Assembly (NCBI GenBank): GCA_021325025.1
Contig: JAJPHZ010000013.1
Location: 124,001 to 188,000, forward strand
DNA: 64,000 nt
Source: Pseudomonadota bacterium
GTDB lineage: Bacteria > Desulfobacterota > Binatia > Binatales > Binataceae
Reading direction: 5' to 3'
Positions 19,888 to 31,144 of the stretch are shown here, one piece after another (the first letter of the stretch is position 1; each line of letters opens with the position of its first letter). Under the pieces are notes generated by a model. It was given only the letters and a program-made list of their open reading frames with translations, was not told the DNA's origin and made no database searches. The translations under genes were made by a program, and so were the position numbers.

Positions 19888-21377
19888 CTACCGCCGTAAG
19901 CCTGGCCGCAATCAACTTCAATTGGCTGCCGATTCTGCCGCTGTTGGTCGTCACGGCCGGCGCGATGGTCGTACTGTTGGCCGGCGTGCGGGTCAGTGAC
20001 CGCGACAGCGAGGGGCTGGGATGGCTGTCGCTGGTGGTGATTGCAATCGCCGTCGCCACCTCCCTGCCGATGCTGGGAGCGCAGCAGGTGACCTTCTCTG
20101 GCGCCCTGGTCGCGGATGACTTCACCGTGTTCTTCTACATCGTGATTCTGCTCGCCGCGGCCGTCATCGTCCTGATGTCGCTGGATTACGTGGCCGATGA
20201 AGGCCTGCCGGGCGCGGAATACTACGCGCTGGTGCTGTTTGCGACGGCGGGAATGATGCTGATGGCGGCGGCGGGCGACCTGATCATCATCTTTCTGGGC
20301 CTGGAGACGATGTCGATCTCGGTCTACATCCTGGCCGGTCTGGCGCGCACCGATGTGCGCTCCAACGAAGCGGCGATGAAATACTTCCTGCTGGGCGCGT
20401 TTTCCACCGGCTTCTTGCTCTACGGTATCGCGCTGGTTTACGGCGCCACCGGCACCATCAAGCTCCACGCGCTGAGCACGCTGGCCGTGGGCGCCAGCCC
20501 GATGCTGCTGCTGGGCGTGGGGCTGCTGCTGATCGGCTTCGGCTTCAAGGTCGCGGCGGTGCCCTTCCACATGTGGACGCCCGACGTTTACGAAGGAGCG
20601 CCGACGTCGGTGACCGCGTTTATGGCGGTGGGCGTCAAGCTGGCGGCGTTTGCCGCCTTCCTGCGCGTGTTCCTGGTGCATCTGCTGGGCGTACAGAGCG
20701 ATTGGTCGATTGTGCTGTGGGTGCTGGCGGTGCTGACCATGACCACCGGCAACATCGTTGCCCTGATGCAGACCAATCTCAAGCGGATGCTGGCCTACTC
20801 GGCGATCGCGCACGCCGGCTACATCCTGGTGGCGATGACGGTGGGCAGCAGCGCGGCTGGCGCCGCAATTCTCTACTACCTGTTGGGCTATGCGTTCACC
20901 AACCTGGGCGCCTTCGCGATTCTCATTGCAATGGCGCGCCGGGGCCATCCGCACGAGACCATCGCCGACTTGCGCGGGCTGGGCACGCGTGAGCCGGCGC
21001 TGGCGGGTGCGATGGCAATCATGCTGTTTTCCCTAACGGGCGTGCCGCCGCTGGCCGGCTTCGTCGGCAAGTTCTCGATTTTCTCGGCGGCGCTCAATGC
21101 CGGCTACGTCTGGCTGGTGGTGATCGCGGTGCTCAACAGCGTGATGTCGGCCTACTACTACCTGCGCCCGATCGTGGCGATGTACACCGACACCGGCGGT
21201 GCCGAAGTTGTACGCATCGGCTCGCGCCCGGCCCTGATCGCTGCGATCGCGATTGCGGTAATCGCGACCGTCATTATCGGCATCTACCCGCAACCCTACA
21301 TGGCCGCCTCGACCAGCGCCTTTACCTCGGCCTTCGGCAAACCCCCGCTCGCCACCACCGCCTCGCTGCATCCATGA
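19884..21377 (+). CDS. nuoN: NADH dehydrogenase subunit N
   Basis: Third antiporter-like pump. The 497 residues show LGLETMSISVYILAGLARTD, KVAAVPFHMWTPDVYEGAP and KRMLAYSAIAHAGYILVA, all NuoN signatures. It is the last gene of the operon; no T-run hairpin is seen in the 229 bp to the convergent esterase gene. The extreme C-terminus (STSAFTSAFGK) is polar. Confidence 0.96.
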   Translation: MTTAVSLAAINFNWLPILPLLVVTAGAMVVLLAGVRVSDRDSEGLGWLSLVVIAIAVATSLPMLGAQQVTFSGALVADDFTVFFYIVILLAAAVIVLMSLDYVADEGLPGAEYYALVLFATAGMMLMAAAGDLIIIFLGLETMSISVYILAGLARTDVRSNEAAMKYFLLGAFSTGFLLYGIALVYGATGTIKLHALSTLAVGASPMLLLGVGLLLIGFGFKVAAVPFHMWTPDVYEGAPTSVTAFMAVGVKLAAFAAFLRVFLVHLLGVQSDWSIVLWVLAVLTMTTGNIVALMQTNLKRMLAYSAIAHAGYILVAMTVGSSAAGAAILYYLLGYAFTNLGAFAILIAMARRGHPHETIADLRGLGTREPALAGAMAIMLFSLTGVPPLAGFVGKFSIFSAALNAGYVWLVVIAVLNSVMSAYYYLRPIVAMYTDTGGAEVVRIGSRPALIAAIAIAVIATVIIGIYPQPYMAASTSAFTSAFGKPPLATTASLHP

Positions 21378-21606
21378 ACAGCTCGATCCTTTAAACCCGA
21401 GCCGAGAAACGAGTTGATTGCCCCATGGCACAGGCTTATGGCCTGCGCCTCCCTGATGGTCAGCTCGGGGGTCCGCCTGCTGCCAGCTTTTTCATGCTCG
21501 GCATCGATCGGTGGCGCGAGCAACAAACGCTCGCGCATCATGGACAGCCCACTATAACGCAGCCATCTCGGCCGCCCCGCTCGCCGCGCGAGCTTCGGCG
21601 CGGTGC

Positions 21607-22440
21607 CTATCCCAGGGCGCGCTGGTCTTCCGCGGTTTCGTCGAACAGTTCGCGGATGAAGCCCAGCACCTCGTTGCTGACGCGCTCTTTTTCGGTGTCG
21701 ACCGTGATTACATGGTAGCTTTCCTGCAGCGCGACCAGGCGCTTGCGCATGCTGCCCAGGTTGGCCATCACGTATTGCACGTTTTTGTCGAACGGGCAGG
21801 TGTGGTCGCGCCGGCTATGCATCAGCATCGCGGGCTGCGCCAGCCGGCCCAGCCGCGGCCGCACCATCGCCGACAGTTCGCGCAGGCTGAGCGCCGCGCT
21901 CAGCGGCATCAGCCGGGCGCTGGGATGGATCTGGCGGGCGGCGGCGTCGTGGATGTCAGAGCCGGCCTCGGCGCGGATGTAGACCGAGCGCGTCCAAGGG
22001 CCGAGCCGCCCGATGCCGGCCAGCGCCATCCGCTGCCACAGGGGCAGGAAAAACGCCGGTGCCAGCATTACCACGCCGCTGAGCGCCTGGCCCTGGTCCA
22101 GGGCCAGGCGGGCGGCGAGCACGCCGCCTGCCGACAATCCTACCGCCACGATCGGGTCGCCGTAGGCGCGCAACCGCTCACAGCCATCCACGACGCTCTC
22201 GTACCAATGGTGGTGGGTGGTGGCGCCCAGTTCCTCGGGGGTTCCCCCGTGCCCGGCCAGCCGCACCGCGAACACCCTGATGCCGGCCGCCGACAGCCGC
22301 TCGCCAAGGTAGCGCATCTCATAGGGCGTGCCGGTCAGTCCGTGAACCAGCAGGGCGCTGACGCCGGAGCCGGGCAGAAAGAATTCCCGGGTGTCGATGA
22401 TGTCGTTGCTTAATGGTGGAGGTTCGCTGTCCGAACTCAT
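21607..22440 (-). CDS. alpha/beta hydrolase, carboxylesterase / acylglycerol-lipase-like
   Basis: A 277-residue serine hydrolase. The nucleophile elbow is GLSAGG (Ser in VAVGLSAGGVLAARLA), the oxyanion region is LLVHGLTGTPYEMRYLGE, and the acid and base fit HSRRDHTCP and ESYHVITVDTEKERV. The last pattern is typical of Est30-type carboxylesterases. The start at 22440 (MSSDSEPPP) is chosen because homologues begin near here and GAGGA lies upstream. It follows ppiD by 13 bp and is likely co-transcribed. No signal peptide is seen. Confidence 0.82.
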   Translation of the reverse strand: MSSDSEPPPLSNDIIDTREFFLPGSGVSALLVHGLTGTPYEMRYLGERLSAAGIRVFAVRLAGHGGTPEELGATTHHHWYESVVDGCERLRAYGDPIVAVGLSAGGVLAARLALDQGQALSGVVMLAPAFFLPLWQRMALAGIGRLGPWTRSVYIRAEAGSDIHDAAARQIHPSARLMPLSAALSLRELSAMVRPRLGRLAQPAMLMHSRRDHTCPFDKNVQYVMANLGSMRKRLVALQESYHVITVDTEKERVSNEVLGFIRELFDETAEDQRALG

Positions 22441-22453
22441 CCTGGCGGATTCC

Positions 22454-24385
22454 TCACATCGATGATTCCACCGGCGCGGTGCCCAGCGCACTCGCGTCGA
22501 TTGAGATTTTAGCATTGCGCTTGAGGCCGGCCAGGAAGTTGTCCCAGGCCCGGGCGCGCATCGACTCCAGCAACTGGTCCTTGAATGACGCCTTCGCCTT
22601 GGCCCATTCCTCGGCGCTGGGCGGCTGGCGGCTGAGCACTTCGACAATGTAGTAATTGCCGCTCTGCACCATCACCCGCGGTATTACCCCCGGCACCGGC
22701 GCGACCGTTCCCACCGCCTGTGTCAGCTCGGGGAATTCGCCGATGGTCGGCACGGTGTTGGTGGAGCGGTCGAAGGGTTCGGTTTTGTGGACCGTCAGAT
22801 GGTTGATTTCGGCGACTCGGTTGAAATCGGCCGCGCTTTTGATCTGTTTAATCAGCGCGTCGGCACGATCGCGCGCCCTCGTTTCGGCTTCGCGCCGGAC
22901 CAGCTCGTCGCGCACCTTGTCGGTGATTTCCTTGAGCGGCGGGATATGCGCCGGTGAGCGCTCGACAAGCTGAATCAGGAACAGGCCCGTGCTGGTGTCC
23001 TTACCGGTGACCGCGGCCACTTCGCCCTTGCCCAACTTGAAGGCGGTGCTGACGAACTCCGGATTGTTGTCCAGCTTGGGAATCGGTTCGCCCGCCGCGA
23101 ACATCGGGGTGCTCACTACCTGCAGCCCGTGCTTAGCGGCCAGGTCACCGAGTTTGGCGCCATTGAGCGCCGCGGCGAGATCGGCACGTTGATCGTCGAT
23201 TGCGGCCCGCTTGCCGGCCCGCGCCCTTAGCATCTCCACAATCCGGGGCCGCGCCTGCTCCAGCGTGTCAGTGTGAGCGGGCTTGACCTCCTCGACCTGG
23301 ATGACGTGGTAGCCGAAGCGGGTTGCAACCACATCGCTGAACTGACCCGGTTTGAGCTTGAAGGCAGCCTCCTCAAAGGGCTTGATCATCTGGCCGCGCT
23401 CGAAAAAGCCCAGATCCCCGCCCCGGTCGCGGGTGCCGGGGTCGTCGGAATCCTGCGCCGCCAGCTTGGCGAAATCGGCGCCCTTCTTGAGCTGCGCCAG
23501 GATTTGCTCGGCCTTGGCCTTGGCCTGCTGACGGGTCTTTTCGGGTGCGTCGGGCGCCACCGCAATCAGGATGTGGCGCGCGCGTACGCGCTCGGGGTAG
23601 CTGAACAAGGTCTTGAGACTGCTGTTGTAGAACAGCGCGATCTCCTTGTCGGTGGGATTGACCTTCTCGCCCAGCTTGATCGGATCGTACTGGATGTAGT
23701 CAACCTTGACCCGCTCGGGCTCGCGGAACAGCTCGCCGTGGTCGTGATAGAACTTCTCGATTTGGGCCTGGGTGGGATGGATCTCGCTGATGAAGTCGGT
23801 GGAGGGCACTTCGATATAGGCCACCGCGACTCGCTGGTTGCGCTGCTCGTAAGCCTGGCGCGCCTGTGCGTCGCTGACCACCACCGCCTGTGCCACCATG
23901 TCGCGCAGTAATTGCATGGTCAGTTGGGTGCGGGTGAGTTCCTCGAACTGGGGCGGCGTCATATCGTTTTGGGCCAGCACCGCCTCATAGGTCTGCACGT
24001 CGAACCGGCCATCGAGTTGAAAGGCGCGCTGCGCGGCGATCTGGTCGCGCAACACCTCGTTGCTGACGCGCAGGCCGAGCCGGTGCGCCTCCAGTTGGCC
24101 CAGGCGGTCGTCGATGAGCTGGTCGAGCGCCTGTTCCTGAAGGTTCATGTGTTTGAGCAGTTCGGCGGCCTGGGGTCCGTACATGTTCTGAAAGCTGCGC
24201 CGCATCATAGCCGCCTGGCGCTGCACGTCGTCGGCGAGGATTTTTTGTCCGTCCACCCATGCCACAGGTTTGACCTGAGAGAACAGCCCGGTACCGATTC
24301 CCCAAAAGACGAACACCACCGTGATGAGACCCAGGATGATGCGGATCCCCCACGAGTAGGCGTATTTGCGCATCGCGTTAAGCAT
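22454..24385 (-). CDS. ppiD: PpiD/SurA-type membrane-anchored peptidyl-prolyl isomerase
   Basis: Periplasmic chaperone attached to the inner membrane that helps secreted proteins leave SecYEG. The 643 residues have an N-terminal membrane anchor (IRIILGLITVVFVFWGIGTG), a SurA_N-like chaperone region (MNLQEQALDQLIDDRLGQLEAHRLG), a parvulin domain (RARHILIAVAP to FGYHVIQVEEV) and a second, degenerate C-terminal lobe. The start at 24385 (MLNAMRKYAYSW) matches the usual PpiD N-terminus. It is divergent from mreB. Confidence 0.88.
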   Translation of the reverse strand: MLNAMRKYAYSWGIRIILGLITVVFVFWGIGTGLFSQVKPVAWVDGQKILADDVQRQAAMMRRSFQNMYGPQAAELLKHMNLQEQALDQLIDDRLGQLEAHRLGLRVSNEVLRDQIAAQRAFQLDGRFDVQTYEAVLAQNDMTPPQFEELTRTQLTMQLLRDMVAQAVVVSDAQARQAYEQRNQRVAVAYIEVPSTDFISEIHPTQAQIEKFYHDHGELFREPERVKVDYIQYDPIKLGEKVNPTDKEIALFYNSSLKTLFSYPERVRARHILIAVAPDAPEKTRQQAKAKAEQILAQLKKGADFAKLAAQDSDDPGTRDRGGDLGFFERGQMIKPFEEAAFKLKPGQFSDVVATRFGYHVIQVEEVKPAHTDTLEQARPRIVEMLRARAGKRAAIDDQRADLAAALNGAKLGDLAAKHGLQVVSTPMFAAGEPIPKLDNNPEFVSTAFKLGKGEVAAVTGKDTSTGLFLIQLVERSPAHIPPLKEITDKVRDELVRREAETRARDRADALIKQIKSAADFNRVAEINHLTVHKTEPFDRSTNTVPTIGEFPELTQAVGTVAPVPGVIPRVMVQSGNYYIVEVLSRQPPSAEEWAKAKASFKDQLLESMRARAWDNFLAGLKRNAKISIDASALGTAPVESSM

Positions 24386-25752
<1,367 letters not shown>

Positions 25753-25820
25753 AGCTGGTCCGGCAGCGCCCCGTTGACGGCCCTCCACACCAACGCCGCT
25801 AAGGCAGGACGCGGTCCAAC

Positions 25821-26693
25821 TTGACCGCGACGGTGATGCAAGACCCGAAGGACACCTTTTTATGGCGCAACCGCGTGGCGCTGGTCGGCGGGGCGGCGCT
25901 GTTGTTGGCCGCCCATATGCTGTCCAGCGGCGTCAAACAGGGCGATACCCTGGCGCGCCCGCAGGGTCTGGTTGCCGAAGCGTTGCGCCCTTTCCAGGTG
26001 GCCAGCGCCCGGATGGCGCAGAGCGCTGGCGACATCTTCCATCATTACTTCATGCTGGTTCACGTCGGGCGGGAAAACCAGCGGCTCAAGGAGGAGATCG
26101 CACAACTCAACCAGCGCCAGGCCCGGATGGTCGAACTGGAGTTGGAAAACCATCGCCTGGCCGAACTGCTTGACCTCAAGGAGGCGCTCGACCTCAAGGT
26201 GGTCGCCGCCGACGTGATCGGCGCCGACGCCACCGGAGCGGCGCGCACCCTGATCCTGGGCCAGGGCAGCGGCGCCGGTCTGCAACCCGGGATGGGTGTG
26301 ATTGCGACCGGCGGCGTGGTGGGCAAACTTATCTCCACCAGCCGCAACGCCTCGCGCGTGATGCTGCTCAGTGACCACAACTGCGCTATCGACGCTTTCG
26401 TACAGCGCTCGCGCGCCCGTGGTATTGTGACCGGGGTGGCCGACGACGGCGTGATTATGAAGTACGTCGAGCGTACCGAGGACATCAAAACCGGCGACGC
26501 GGTGGTCACCTCGGGGCTGGACGGAGTGTTCCCGCGCGGCCTGCTGATCGGCTCGGTTGGCGCGATCGAGCGCCAGGGGCCCGGCTTGTTCCTCAACGTT
26601 GCGATTCAGCCGGCGGCCAACCTGCGCAAGCTCGAACAAGTCCTGGTCATCGTTCAAACCCCGCCGCATCTGTCTGATTCCGGCGCGAGTTAA
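25821..26693 (+). CDS. mreC: rod-shape determining protein MreC
   Basis: Bitopic inner-membrane protein whose periplasmic beta domains scaffold the elongasome. The 290 residues show a short cytosolic start, one membrane helix (VALVGGAALLLAAHML), a coiled coil (ENQRLKEEIAQLNQRQARMVELELENHRLAELL) and the MreC beta-barrel pair (GQGSGAGLQPGMGVIATGGVVGKL to TSGLDGVFPRGLLIG). The start is uncertain: a TTG at 25821 or ATG at 25836. Confidence 0.93.
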   Translation: MTATVMQDPKDTFLWRNRVALVGGAALLLAAHMLSSGVKQGDTLARPQGLVAEALRPFQVASARMAQSAGDIFHHYFMLVHVGRENQRLKEEIAQLNQRQARMVELELENHRLAELLDLKEALDLKVVAADVIGADATGAARTLILGQGSGAGLQPGMGVIATGGVVGKLISTSRNASRVMLLSDHNCAIDAFVQRSRARGIVTGVADDGVIMKYVERTEDIKTGDAVVTSGLDGVFPRGLLIGSVGAIERQGPGLFLNVAIQPAANLRKLEQVLVIVQTPPHLSDSGAS

Positions 26694-26706
26694 GGTGCGT
26701 CAGACG

Positions 26707-27204
26707 ATGCTGTTCGCAGTGGCCACGGTAGTGGCGCTGTGGCTCCAAACCGAAGTCAGGCTGTGGCTGCCGGCCGGGGCATTATTCCCCGACCTGGTGC
26801 TGATTCTGGTCGTCGACCTGGGGCTTAAGCAGCACAATGCGCTGTCGGCGGTGCTGGCATTTGCGATGGGCTACGCCACCGATGCCTGCTCGGGCACCCA
26901 TCTGGGGCTCAACGCCTTCATGATGACCCTGATCTTTCTGCTCTCTTACGAACTGTCACGCCACGTATGGGTGACCGGCAAAGTAATCGGGCCGCTGGCG
27001 GTGGCTCTGGCTGATTTGCTCAGGACACTGGGCGTGATGGCGATTACCGGTGGTATCGCGACGGTCAGCGCGATTACCGGCCCGCACATGCGATTGATCG
27101 CAATTCAGGCGTTGATCACAGCCGCGGTCGCGCCCGCCATCTTCAGCCTGTTGGATGCGGGCAAGCGCGCGCTGCGATTGCCAGTGCGGGTTGCGGCGGA
27201 ATAA
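26707..27204 (+). CDS. mreD: rod-shape determining protein MreD
   Basis: Five-helix membrane partner of MreC. The 165 residues are strongly hydrophobic with the conserved FPDLVLILVVDLGL and GYATDACSGTHLGLNAFMM segments. AAGGTG about 9 bases before the ATG at 26707 supports this start; a GTG at 26695 is an alternative. It begins 13 bases after the mreC stop. Confidence 0.87.
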   Translation: MLFAVATVVALWLQTEVRLWLPAGALFPDLVLILVVDLGLKQHNALSAVLAFAMGYATDACSGTHLGLNAFMMTLIFLLSYELSRHVWVTGKVIGPLAVALADLLRTLGVMAITGGIATVSAITGPHMRLIAIQALITAAVAPAIFSLLDAGKRALRLPVRVAAE

Positions 27205-27221
27205 ATTATTTTAAAAGACCG

Positions 27222-29114
27222 ATGGCGGTCCTCAGTCGGCGAAAAGGCAAACTGGCGGTGCCCAAACTGGAGCCCCGCCTGACCGCGCTTTCCATCCTCA
27301 TGATGCTGGTGCTGGGCGCGGTGGCCCTGCGCCTGTATTACCTGCAAATCATCAAAACCCACCAGATGGCCGACCTGGCCGACCGCAACCGCATCCGCAT
27401 TCGCCGCCTGCCCGCCTCACGCGGGCTGATTTTCGACCGCCGCCATCGCGTGCTGGTCGATACGCGCCCCTCCTACGACGCGGTCCTGGTGCCCGAAGAC
27501 CTGCGCGATCGGGCCGCGACACTGCGCAATCTGGAGCGCTACCTGGGTGGGGATCATGTGGAGGACAAGCTCACCCAGGCCGAGGACGAAGGCATTCCAT
27601 CGTCAGAACCGGTGACCATCAAGGAGCGGCTTAGCTGGGACCAGGTGGTCGCCATCGAGACCCATCAGCTCGAACTGCCCGGCGTAAGCATCCAGGTCAC
27701 GCCGCGCCGGCGCTATATCTACGGCCCGCTGGCCGCCCATCTGCTGGGCTACGTCGGCGAAGTCAACGAACAGGAACTCAAGAAGCTTCCCGGCTACCAC
27801 ATGGGCGACGAGATTGGAAAGTTTGGCCTGGAGCGCGGATGGGAGGATTACCTGCGCGGGGTCAGCGGCAACCAGGAAATCGAAGTTGACGCGGTCGGAC
27901 GCCGTCTGCGCGTGCTGAGCGAAAAGCCGGAGAAGCCCGGCGCCAATGTTATCCTGACCATCGACCTGGACCTGCAGGAGGCGGCCGAACAGGCGCTGGG
28001 AAATCACGCCGGCGCGATCGTCGCGATCGACCCACGCAACGGCGAGATCCTCGCCATGGTCAGCCATCCGTCCTTCGACCCCAATGAATTCGCCAGCGGA
28101 CTGACCGCCGCGCAATGGCGCCGATTGATGAGCGATCCGGCCCATCCGCTCGAAGACCGGGCCATCCAGGGCACCTATCCACCCGGCTCGACCTTCAAGC
28201 TGGTCGACACGGTCGCCGGACTGGAAGACCGGATGCTGAACAAGGCGACCTCGTTCTACTGTCCGGGCGGGATGTGGTACGGCAACCGGGAGTATCGATG
28301 CTGGCGCAAGCAGGGGCATGGTACGGTCGGACTGATCAACGCGATAATCGAATCGTGCGACGTGTACTTCTACAACGTCGGCGAGCGGCTGGGCGTGGAT
28401 CGCATCGCACAATGGGCGCACAAGCTGGGTTTTGGCGAGGCTACCGGTATCCCGCTGGCCCATGAGAAAACCGGCACCATTCCGTCCACGCAATGGAAAC
28501 AGCGCCGCTACCATGAGCGATGGTATCCGGCCGAAACTCTGTCGGTCGCCATCGGCCAGGGTTATGTGGCAGTGACACCGCTGCAGTTGGCCCAGTTGGC
28601 CGCGGAAATCGGCGAAGGCGGGATCCGCTACCAGCCGCATTTCGTCAACCGTATCGAAGCGCTCGACGGCTCGGCCATCAAGGTCTACCAGCCCGAAGTT
28701 GCGGCGCGCATCCCGCTGACCCCCGAACAGGTGGAGATTCTGCACGCCGGCGCCTGCGGCGTCGTCAACAGCCCGATGGGCACCGCACACAAGGCGGCGA
28801 TCCCTGGTATCGAGGTGTGCGGCAAGACCGGTACGGCGCAGGTGGTCAAGGAAGCGGCGGGCGCGCGCATCAAGGAAGAGGACCTGCCCGAGCGCTATCG
28901 TGACCACGGATGGTTTATCGCGTGGGCGCCAGGCAACGACCCGCGCATCGCGGTGGCCTGCGTGGTCGAGCACGGCGGTCACGGCGGCAGTTCCGCCGCG
29001 CCCATCGTCCGCGACCTGCTGGTCAGGTACTTCCAACTCTATCCGCCCGGCCAGCCGCTGCCGGCCGGCACCCTGGCCAACGCCTCGGCCACCACCCGGG
29101 AGAACGGGGATTAG
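27222..29114 (+). CDS. mrdA: penicillin-binding protein 2 (elongasome transpeptidase)
   Basis: Cross-links peptidoglycan of the side wall together with RodA. The 630 residues have an N-terminal membrane anchor (LSILMMLVLGAVALRLYYLQ), the PBP dimerisation region (ASRGLIFDRRHRVL) and a transpeptidase domain with STFK (nucleophile Ser), SCD and KTGTA motifs in order. It sits between mreD and rodA, the standard layout. The ATG follows mreD by 17 bp. Confidence 0.95.
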   Translation: MAVLSRRKGKLAVPKLEPRLTALSILMMLVLGAVALRLYYLQIIKTHQMADLADRNRIRIRRLPASRGLIFDRRHRVLVDTRPSYDAVLVPEDLRDRAATLRNLERYLGGDHVEDKLTQAEDEGIPSSEPVTIKERLSWDQVVAIETHQLELPGVSIQVTPRRRYIYGPLAAHLLGYVGEVNEQELKKLPGYHMGDEIGKFGLERGWEDYLRGVSGNQEIEVDAVGRRLRVLSEKPEKPGANVILTIDLDLQEAAEQALGNHAGAIVAIDPRNGEILAMVSHPSFDPNEFASGLTAAQWRRLMSDPAHPLEDRAIQGTYPPGSTFKLVDTVAGLEDRMLNKATSFYCPGGMWYGNREYRCWRKQGHGTVGLINAIIESCDVYFYNVGERLGVDRIAQWAHKLGFGEATGIPLAHEKTGTIPSTQWKQRRYHERWYPAETLSVAIGQGYVAVTPLQLAQLAAEIGEGGIRYQPHFVNRIEALDGSAIKVYQPEVAARIPLTPEQVEILHAGACGVVNSPMGTAHKAAIPGIEVCGKTGTAQVVKEAAGARIKEEDLPERYRDHGWFIAWAPGNDPRIAVACVVEHGGHGGSSAAPIVRDLLVRYFQLYPPGQPLPAGTLANASATTRENGD

Positions 29115-29117
29115 AGG

Positions 29118-30224
29118 ATGCGCGTCGGCATCGACCGCAGGTTGATTTACCACTTCGATTGGGCGGTCTTCGTCCTGACCTTCGCCATCGCGCTGGTCGG
29201 ACTGTTGAGCGTGGCGAGCGCCTCCTTCAGCGTGCATCGCCCGTTTCAGATGCTGATCATCCGCCAGATCATCTGGACGGTTGCGGGCGGCGCAGCGATG
29301 TTTGCCGTGGTGATGTTCGATTACCGTGCACTGGCCAGTTACGCCTATCCGATTTACGTCGCCGTGATGGGTCTGCTCGTGGTGGTGGGCGTCATCGGCC
29401 AGGCCACCGGAGGCTCGCGGCGCTGGATCAACCTGGGCCTGTTCACCCTGGAACCTTCGGAATTGGCCAAGCTGGCGTTGATCCTGGTGCTGGTGCGCTA
29501 CCTGCGCGAAGACCCACCGCCGGGCGGCCTGCGCCTGCGCCACATCATCGTGCCCGCGCTGCTGCTCGCCGTGCCGGCGGGGCTGGTGCTCAAGCAACCC
29601 GACCTGGGCACGATGCTGACGATGGTGCTGATTTTCGCCACCGTCATTTTCGCCGCCGGAATCAATCTGCGCACGATGGGCATCCTGGCGCTTGGTGCGG
29701 TGCTGGCGATGCCCGTGGCGTGGCATACGCTCAAGCCGTATCAAAAGGAGCGGGTGCTGACTTTCCTCAACCCGCAATCGGATCCGCTGGGCGCCGGCTA
29801 CCACGTCATCCAGTCGGAAATCGCGGTCGGTTCGGGCGGATCGTGGGGCAAAGGTTTTTTGAAGGGCACCCAGGCGCGGCTTAATTTCCTGCCCGAGCAG
29901 ACCACCGACTTCATCTTTTCCGTCTTCGCCGAGGAGTTCGGCTTTGCCGGCTCGATGCTGCTGCTGGGGCTTTATGCGGGTCTGATCGGACGCGGACTGA
30001 CGATCGCGTTGCGCGCGCGCGACCGCTTCGGGGCGCTGCTGGCGCTGGGGCTGACCGCGATGGTGTTCTGGCAGGCCGCGATCAACATCGGGATGGCGAC
30101 CGGTATCCTACCGGTAGTAGGAATACCGTTACCGCTGGTAAGCTACGGCGGCTCCTCGCTGATCGTGCTGATGGCCGCGATGGGCCTGCTGATCAGCATC
30201 AACACCCGCCGCTACCTGTTCTGA
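29118..30224 (+). CDS. rodA: peptidoglycan glycosyltransferase RodA
   Basis: SEDS-family polymerase that extends glycan strands with PBP2. The 368 residues have about ten membrane helices and SEDS hallmarks GGSRRWINLGLFTLEPSELAK, KQPDLGTMLT, and FIFSVFAEEFGFAGS. It follows mrdA by 3 bases and ends the operon. A palindromic element lies just after it. Confidence 0.95.
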   Translation: MRVGIDRRLIYHFDWAVFVLTFAIALVGLLSVASASFSVHRPFQMLIIRQIIWTVAGGAAMFAVVMFDYRALASYAYPIYVAVMGLLVVVGVIGQATGGSRRWINLGLFTLEPSELAKLALILVLVRYLREDPPPGGLRLRHIIVPALLLAVPAGLVLKQPDLGTMLTMVLIFATVIFAAGINLRTMGILALGAVLAMPVAWHTLKPYQKERVLTFLNPQSDPLGAGYHVIQSEIAVGSGGSWGKGFLKGTQARLNFLPEQTTDFIFSVFAEEFGFAGSMLLLGLYAGLIGRGLTIALRARDRFGALLALGLTAMVFWQAAINIGMATGILPVVGIPLPLVSYGGSSLIVLMAAMGLLISINTRRYLF

Positions 30225-30258
30225 GTATTTGTCTTTTTCTCTTTGGACGGGCGGGCTG

Positions 30259-30330
30259 GTCAGTTGGCCTCTCCCGGACCCCGGGAGAGGCCGGCGCGCA
30301 GCGCCGGGTGAGGGGGACTGCCCAACTGAC
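30259..30330. repeat. nested palindromic element between rodA and dapB
   Basis: A 72-bp element with terminal inverted repeats GTCAGTTGG (30259-30267) and CCAACTGAC (30322-30330). Inside are a perfect 12-bp stem with an ACC loop (30266-30292) and a perfect 7-bp stem with a GCA loop (30291-30307). Its right end coincides with the first base of the dapB stop codon. It lies between convergent genes, so it may end transcripts from both sides; the TIR-like ends also suggest a MITE/REP-type origin. Confidence 0.7.
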
Positions 30331-31127
30331 TACAGGCCCAAAACGTCGCGGATGCTGTACAGGCCGTTGGGTTTGTTCTCCAGCCAGGCGGCCGCGCGCA
30401 GGGCGCCGCTGGCCAATGCCTCGCGGCTTTGCGTGCGATGGACCAGTTCCAGGCGCTCGCCAAGGCCGGCGAAGATGACAGTGTGATCCCCCACCGCGTC
30501 GCCGCCGCGCAATGCCAAAATACCGATCTGATCGGCCGGACGCGCACCGGTGATTCCCTCGCGCCCGAACGTCGCCGATTTCTGGAAATCCAAGCCACGC
30601 GCCCCCGCGATCGCCCGCCCCAGCGCCAGCGCGGTGCCGCTGGGCGCGTCGATCTTGGTGCGATGATGGATCTCCAGCACCTCGGCGTCGAATCCGTTAA
30701 GCAGCGTGGCGGCTTCGGTCACCAGCTTCAGCAGGACGTTGATGCCGATACTCATGTTGGGCGCAATCAGAGTGCGGGTCTTTGGCGCCAACTCCCGCGC
30801 CCGCGCCTCCATCTCCGCAGTGAAGCCGGTGGAGCCGATTACGATCGCCGCGCCCTTGGCGGCGGCGATCGCCAGATGCTCCAGCGACGCAGTGGCGTTG
30901 GTGAAATCCAGCGTCACCGTGTCGGGCGCCGCAAGCGCCGCATAGTCGTCGCCGATACGCACTCCCAGCGCGCCCACACCCGCGATTTCACCGGCATCCG
31001 ACCCCACCGCCTTTACACCTTTGGCTTCCACCGCGCCCACCAGGGTATGGGTGGGCTGCTGCACGATAAGCGAGGTCAGGGTGCGGCCCATGCGGCCCGC
31101 CGCCCCGGCAACAATCAGCCTGGCCAT
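30330..31127 (-). CDS. dapB: 4-hydroxy-tetrahydrodipicolinate reductase
   Basis: NAD(P)H-dependent step of lysine/diaminopimelate synthesis. The 265 residues start with the Rossmann motif VAGAAGRMGRTL and contain EIHHRTKIDAPSGTALALG, which holds the catalytic His and Lys. GGAGAG lies 7 bases before the ATG. It is the last gene of a minus-strand run with gpsA and two zinc-binding proteins. Confidence 0.95.
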   Translation of the reverse strand: MARLIVAGAAGRMGRTLTSLIVQQPTHTLVGAVEAKGVKAVGSDAGEIAGVGALGVRIGDDYAALAAPDTVTLDFTNATASLEHLAIAAAKGAAIVIGSTGFTAEMEARARELAPKTRTLIAPNMSIGINVLLKLVTEAATLLNGFDAEVLEIHHRTKIDAPSGTALALGRAIAGARGLDFQKSATFGREGITGARPADQIGILALRGGDAVGDHTVIFAGLGERLELVHRTQSREALASGALRAAAWLENKPNGLYSIRDVLGL

Positions 31128-31144
31128 GATAGAACTCTCCCTCG

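Noticed and set aside
21296..21541. 81-codon minus-strand frame overlapping the end of nuoN
   Set aside because: Overlaps nuoN coding sequence, no ribosome site and no family resemblance.
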